Below are positions 5,921 through 8,512 of a DNA stretch of 8,512 nucleotides, piece by piece. The notes below the pieces were generated by a model. The model was not told where the DNA came from and made no database searches. It saw only the letters and a list, made by a program, of their open reading frames with translations. The translations under genes and the position numbers were made by a program. Where the stretch lies: contig CAJUEB010000098.1 of assembly GCA_910585135.1 (NCBI GenBank), positions 1-8,512 of the forward strand, written 5' to 3'. Each line of letters starts with the position of its first letter. The stretch's first letter is position 1. This DNA comes from an uncultured Eubacteriales bacterium (GTDB taxonomy: Bacteria; Bacillota; Clostridia; Peptostreptococcales; Anaerovoracaceae).

Positions 5921-5951
5921 GGGCGAATCCCCGCTCTGATGCAAACGGAGG
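5921..5951 (+). repeat. 31-bp intergenic hairpin repeat, copy A
   Basis: It differs from copy B (5994-6024) at only two positions. It folds as GGGG-CGAAT-CCCC followed by CTCTG-ATGCAAA-CGGAG. The T in CTCTG gives a G-U pair where copy B has G-C, so the second stem is kept. Confidence 0.8.
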
Positions 5952-5993
5952 GCGAATACGACGAGACCTTGAGACCTTTGGTCGGCAGGTTTT

Positions 5994-6024
5994 GGGCGAA
6001 TTCCCGCTCCGATGCAAACGGAGG
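5994..6024 (+). repeat. 31-bp intergenic hairpin repeat, copy B
   Basis: This matches copy A at 29 of 31 bases, with starts 73 nt apart. It folds as GGG-CGAATT-CCC followed by CTCCG-ATGCAAA-CGGAG, and a further perfect hairpin (6025-6045) abuts it. Confidence 0.8.
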
Positions 6025-6192
6025 CGGCTGCCCGGTGAACAGCCGGAGGCTCTGCTCCAGGGGGTTATTGCGATGGTTCATTTTTGGATTACTTTTGTTT
6101 CTGCATTGTGGCTTGTGTATTTTCGTTTTTCCTGTTTTGTTTTGTGTGCTGGGGGCGTTTGGGAAGAATTTTTTAAAATTGGGACGAGCCTC

Positions 6193-6221
6193 TGTAAAAG
6201 ATTGTGAAAATAGGATATACT
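6193..6221 (+). promoter_or_regulatory. possible promoter of the QueG-like gene
   Basis: TATACT at 6216-6221 is a good -10 box; TGTAAA at 6193-6198, 17 bp upstream, is a poor -35. The transcript would start near 6228, right at the hairpin below. Confidence 0.4.
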
Positions 6222-6229
6222 GAAAGAAA

Positions 6230-6252
6230 TCGTATTTTATCGGAAGATACGA
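6230..6252 (+). other. 5' leader hairpin of the QueG-like gene
   Basis: TCGTATTTT (6230-6238) pairs with AAGATACGA (6244-6252), nine pairs with one G-U and a 5-nt loop. If the promoter call is right, it forms at the very 5' end of the mRNA, as stabilising leader hairpins do; it could also be an operator dyad. Confidence 0.4.
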
Positions 6253-6291
6253 GAAAAATCGATCAATTCATTGCTGAAAGTGAGAGGACAA

Positions 6292-7332
6292 ATGCCAGTT
6301 GATATGAGGCAGACAATCAAACAGAAAATCAAGCAGGAAGCAGCGAGCTGTGTAGCGGCAGAAAACGAGCAGTTAGAGCAGGCCTTGTGGCAGATGCCCC
6401 TTGTCGGGTTTGCCGATGCGAGAAGCGGCTATATACAGAGCCTGAAAAAGATCGTTCATCCGAAGCATCAAATGCCGGAGGAGGTGCTTCCTGGGGCATC
6501 GATCGTCATCGCCTATTATGTGCCTTTTGTGCAGTGGCTGCCTGATTCGAACAGTAGAGGAATTGAAGGCGCACCAAATCGCAGGGGGGTTGGAATTACA
6601 CCAAATCACAGCGGGGGCGGCGCGGTATCGAAACGCAGCGGGCTGGGAAGTGCATCTAATCGCAACGGAAGCGGGATGATGCCTGGCGAAGAGGGCGGGG
6701 ATGCCATAGACCACAGCGGGGCAGAATGTACATCCGCGATTTCCGCTGGGGAAAGTGCGTCTGCCCTTTTGGTTACTGACGATGCATCTGCCATTTCTAC
6801 GCAAAACCTGGCATCTTCCGAATGGGCGCAGAGTTATGAGCTGACAAATGCCATGTTTGGCAGGCTGAATGAACATCTGATCGATGTCGTTCATAAGCTG
6901 GGATATGAGGCGAAAACTGCCTCTGAGGCAAATATCTTTCACAGGGATCAGGTGATCAGTTACTGGTCTTTCCGGCATTTTGCGTATGCGGCGGGGCTAG
7001 GGACTTTTGGGCGCAACAATATGCTGATTACGGAGAAAGGATGCTGTGGCAGGTGCAATACGGTTGTTACGACCTTGGACGTGACGCCGGATCAGCCGCA
7101 GACAGAAGAGGCTTGCCTGTTTTTTCGAGACGGGCGGTGCGGTCTTTGCATAAAAAAATGCCCGGGCAAGGCTTTGACGGCAGAGGGATTTGACAGACAG
7201 AAATGCTTCGCACAGTGCTTGAAAAATGCCGCTGTATATGACTCCTTTGGGAGTTCCTATGGCGCGGAGGGCGGTTCGGAGGTTTGCGGAAAATGCCTGT
7301 GCGGCCTTCCTTGCACGAATAAGAGGCCATAG
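6292..7332 (+). CDS. QueG-like (epoxyqueuosine reductase-related) 4Fe-4S protein with repeat insertion
   Basis: This 346-residue protein resembles the short clostridial proteins annotated as epoxyqueuosine reductase, the last step of tRNA queuosine synthesis. Conserved parts are LPGASIVIAYYVPF (66-79), EWAQSYELTNAMFGRLNEHL (177-196), SYWSFRHFAYAAGLGTFGRN (223-242), NNMLITEKGCCGR (242-254), a ferredoxin-like CGLCIKKCPGKAL (283-295) and a Cys-rich end with C305, C309, C332, C335, C337 and C341. These suit two 4Fe-4S clusters. Residues 83 to about 173 are a repeat insert; without it the length is about the family's usual 260. The frame opens at TTG 6271, but ATG 6292 has an AGAGG-type site 4 nt upstream, which is tight; ATG 6304 is the alternative. 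True queuosine function is uncertain, because these short proteins lack parts of classical QueG. Confidence 0.75.
   Translation: MPVDMRQTIKQKIKQEAASCVAAENEQLEQALWQMPLVGFADARSGYIQSLKKIVHPKHQMPEEVLPGASIVIAYYVPFVQWLPDSNSRGIEGAPNRRGVGITPNHSGGGAVSKRSGLGSASNRNGSGMMPGEEGGDAIDHSGAECTSAISAGESASALLVTDDASAISTQNLASSEWAQSYELTNAMFGRLNEHLIDVVHKLGYEAKTASEANIFHRDQVISYWSFRHFAYAAGLGTFGRNNMLITEKGCCGRCNTVVTTLDVTPDQPQTEEACLFFRDGRCGLCIKKCPGKALTAEGFDRQKCFAQCLKNAAVYDSFGSSYGAEGGSEVCGKCLCGLPCTNKRP
6538..6834 (+). repeat. 27-nt in-frame repeats in the QueG-like gene
   Basis: Eleven consecutive 27-nt steps starting at codon 83 line up as 9-residue units. The first six share an xxxPNRSGx pattern, for example EGAPNRRGV and GSASNRNGS. 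The later ones share an (A/T)SA(I/L) core, as in GCATCTGCC and GCGTCTGCC 27 nt apart (6784 and 6757). The final unit runs into the native ASSEWAQ segment, so that native sequence may have seeded the second subfamily. Copies are degenerate, but no frame or stop defect occurs. Confidence 0.8.
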
Positions 7333-7389
7333 GATGAGCAGATAATGATAATTAGATAATAAATTTTGCCCGGTCATGAACGTGATCAG

Positions 7390-7540
7390 ATGCGGGACAT
7401 TATCCGATGCGGAATGCGGTGAGACACGAATATGATTGAATGCGGGACATTGCCCGATACAGAATGCGGCCGGCGGACGTTGTTTGGCGTGGGGCATGGT
7501 CAGATGCTGGGTATGCTGAATGCGCGGTATTGCCGGATGC
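7390..7540. repeat. degenerate repeats upstream of murE
   Basis: Two 30-nt copies, starting ATGCGGGACATTATCC (7390-7419) and ATGCGGGACATTGCCC (7440-7469), match at 26 of 30 bases with a 50-nt step. A third, weaker copy, ATGCGCGGTATTGCCGG, starts at 7520. Each centre can form a CGG/CCG or CGGG/CCCG mini-hairpin. They occupy the 279-nt gap between the QueG-like gene and murE, in which I see no gene, no terminator and no clear promoter. murE might therefore be read through from upstream. Confidence 0.65.
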
Positions 7541-7611
7541 CGTTCGGATGCACAGAAATCAGATGAACGGGAATGGAAAGAAACGGGAATCCAAAGAAAC
7601 GAGGGAAAATC

Positions 7612-8512
7612 ATGCAGTTAAAAGAGCTTTGCCGAAAAATCGACTACGAGGTATTGCAGGGAAGTTTGGAAACGGATGTTGCGGACATCATTTATGATTC
7701 AAGGAAGATAAGCGACGGGACGATGTTCGTGTGTATGGTGGGTGCAGTCACCGATGGGCATCAGTATATTCCCGATGCGGTGGAAAAGGGCGCTTCGGCC
7801 ATTGTCGTTGAGCGGGCGGAAGCGGCAGTACAAATTCCGGATGATATTACGGTGATTAAAGTGGCTTCTGCCAGATATGCGCTGGCTCTCATGTCAGCGG
7901 CGTATTTTGATTATCCGGCGGAAAAACTGACGACGATTGGTTTGACTGGGACGAAGGGAAAAACGACCACTACGTATATTATCAACGATGTGCTGCGGCG
8001 GGCAGGAAAAAAGGCCGGCCTTATCGGGACGATCGCCGTGGTGATCGGCGATAAGTCAATGCCTGCGAAAAATACGACGCCGGAGTCGTATGAAATTCAT
8101 CGCTTTATGGCGCAGATGGTGGAAGCAGGATGTGAATATGCGGTGATGGAGGTATCGTCACAGGGCTTTAAGCTCGATCGGACGGCTGGGATCATGTTTG
8201 ATTATGGTGTGTTTACAAATTTGTCGCCTGATCATATCGGGCCTAGCGAGCATGCTGATTTTGATGAATATCTCAGGTGCAAAAGTATGCTGTTTCGCCA
8301 ATGCAGGACGGGGATCGTGAATATCGATGATGCGCATACGGAAGCGGTTTTAGAAGGGCATACATGCGATTTGGTGACCTTTTCCGTAGAGAAGCATGGC
8401 GGGCAGAGCGAGGAAAGAACTGGCGGCGGATCTGCTGGCAGTTTTGCTGGAAAACAAATGAACGGAATGGCTGGAAAACAGGCGGCTAATGGGGGCGCTG
8501 GCCGAATTGCCT
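7612..8512 (+). CDS. murE: MurE, UDP-N-acetylmuramyl-tripeptide synthetase (partial, 3' end outside the window)
   Basis: This ATP-dependent ligase adds the third peptide residue, usually meso-diaminopimelate in Clostridia, to UDP-MurNAc-L-Ala-D-Glu in the cytosol for peptidoglycan. The first 300 residues are present. They show the uridine-binding DSRKISDGTMFVCM (29-42), the P-loop TGTKGKTTT (112-120), NTTPES (154-159), EVSSQG (180-185), NLSPDHIGPSEH (203-214) and FDEYLRCKSMLF (217-228), with K224 as the likely carbamylated lysine. ATG 7612 has GAGGGA 6 nt upstream and matches the family start. After TFSVEK (256-261) the sequence becomes a Gly/Ala-rich repeat (GGGSAG, FAGKQ, MAGKQ), unlike normal MurE, before the window ends. 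The residue added (DAP or Lys) cannot be read because the C-terminal domain is missing. Confidence 0.92.
   Translation, partial: MQLKELCRKIDYEVLQGSLETDVADIIYDSRKISDGTMFVCMVGAVTDGHQYIPDAVEKGASAIVVERAEAAVQIPDDITVIKVASARYALALMSAAYFDYPAEKLTTIGLTGTKGKTTTTYIINDVLRRAGKKAGLIGTIAVVIGDKSMPAKNTTPESYEIHRFMAQMVEAGCEYAVMEVSSQGFKLDRTAGIMFDYGVFTNLSPDHIGPSEHADFDEYLRCKSMLFRQCRTGIVNIDDAHTEAVLEGHTCDLVTFSVEKHGGQSEERTGGGSAGSFAGKQMNGMAGKQAANGGAGRIA
8434..8512 (+). repeat. Gly-rich in-frame repeat insertion in murE (cut by window end)
   Basis: GCTGGC or GCTGGAAAACA words begin at 8434, 8446, 8470 and 8497, steps of 12, 24 and 27 nt, all multiples of three. They encode AGS, AGKQMNG, AGKQAANG and AGR. The insert follows the conserved TFSVEK strand. 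Its end is beyond the window. Confidence 0.65.

Larger units (their letters stand above)
5764..6192. other. intergenic region between divergent genes, hairpin-rich, no convincing gene
   Basis: The segment 5764-5912 is ordinary AT-rich sequence with a short GCCG/CGGC hairpin (about 5876-5887) and a TATAAAAT at 5902-5909 that could be a -10 box. Then 5920-6064 is GC-rich and packed with small hairpins, including two 31-bp repeats, a perfect CGGCTG-N9-CAGCCG (6025-6045) and GGAG-N6-CTCC (about 6045-6058). From 6065 to 6180 it is T-rich. A 44-codon frame at 6073-6207 (MVHFWITFVSALWLVYF...) is hydrophobic and has an AGGGGG 8 nt upstream. That is too little to call a gene. Confidence 0.45.

Noticed and set aside
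6538..6834. Regular repeats in the QueG-like gene as a CRISPR array
   Set aside because: Units are contiguous, degenerate, in frame and without spacers; no cas genes are nearby.
6373..6978. 201-codon minus-strand frame opposite the QueG-like gene
   Set aside because: It is antisense to a well-supported conserved coding region and owes its length partly to the repeat insert.
7440..7697. 85-codon open frame overlapping the murE start
   Set aside because: It runs through the degenerate intergenic repeats, lacks a ribosome binding site and overlaps murE in another frame.

Overview
The window looks like chromosome of an anaerobic, low-to-mid GC Firmicute, most likely a gut Clostridia of the Lachnospiraceae type. 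This rests on family resemblance, not a search: a PnuC of clostridial style, a NimA-like flavoprotein, a short QueG-like iron-sulfur protein and a MurE with the EVSSQG motif, all behind GGAGG-type ribosome binding sites.

Layout. (1) 22-350: a decayed argD remnant with an in-frame stop, a large internal deletion and a frameshift. (2) 479-2123: a visibly AT-richer two-gene module, a WYL-domain regulator followed by a GyrI-like small-molecule-binding protein. Each gene is preceded by the same promoter/operator element, so the regulator probably controls both. (3) 2161-3687: a strong promoter, a leader with a convincing attenuator, pnuC (nicotinamide riboside uptake), a NimA/PPOX-like flavoprotein and a terminator. 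(4) 3785-5491 on the minus strand: a HI0933/YhiN-type FAD oxidoreductase with its own promoter and a leader of about 240 nt. (5) 5764-6270: a divergent intergenic region with two near-identical 31-bp hairpin repeats and other small hairpins. (6) 6292-7332: a QueG-like 4Fe-4S protein. (7) 7333-7611: an intergenic stretch with degenerate repeats. (8) 7612-8512: the start of murE, cut by the window edge.

The most striking feature is shared by the three neighbouring enzymes of the right half. Each carries low-complexity inserts made of degenerate tandem repeats whose period is almost always a multiple of three: 27 nt in the QueG-like gene; 36 nt, 21 nt and a GKxPI-type repeat in the flavoprotein; and an irregular repeat spaced by 24 and 27 nt in murE. 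All sit between conserved core segments, apparently in loops, and leave catalytic motifs intact. The repeats follow the reading frame on either strand. One insert looks copied from the neighbouring native coding sequence. This suggests a recurrent process that expands loops in housekeeping enzymes.

Gene cooperation is modest. The regulator/GyrI pair is probably a self-contained sensing or detoxification unit. pnuC and the PPOX gene probably form one transcription unit linked to NAD/flavin redox metabolism. The last three genes are housekeeping.
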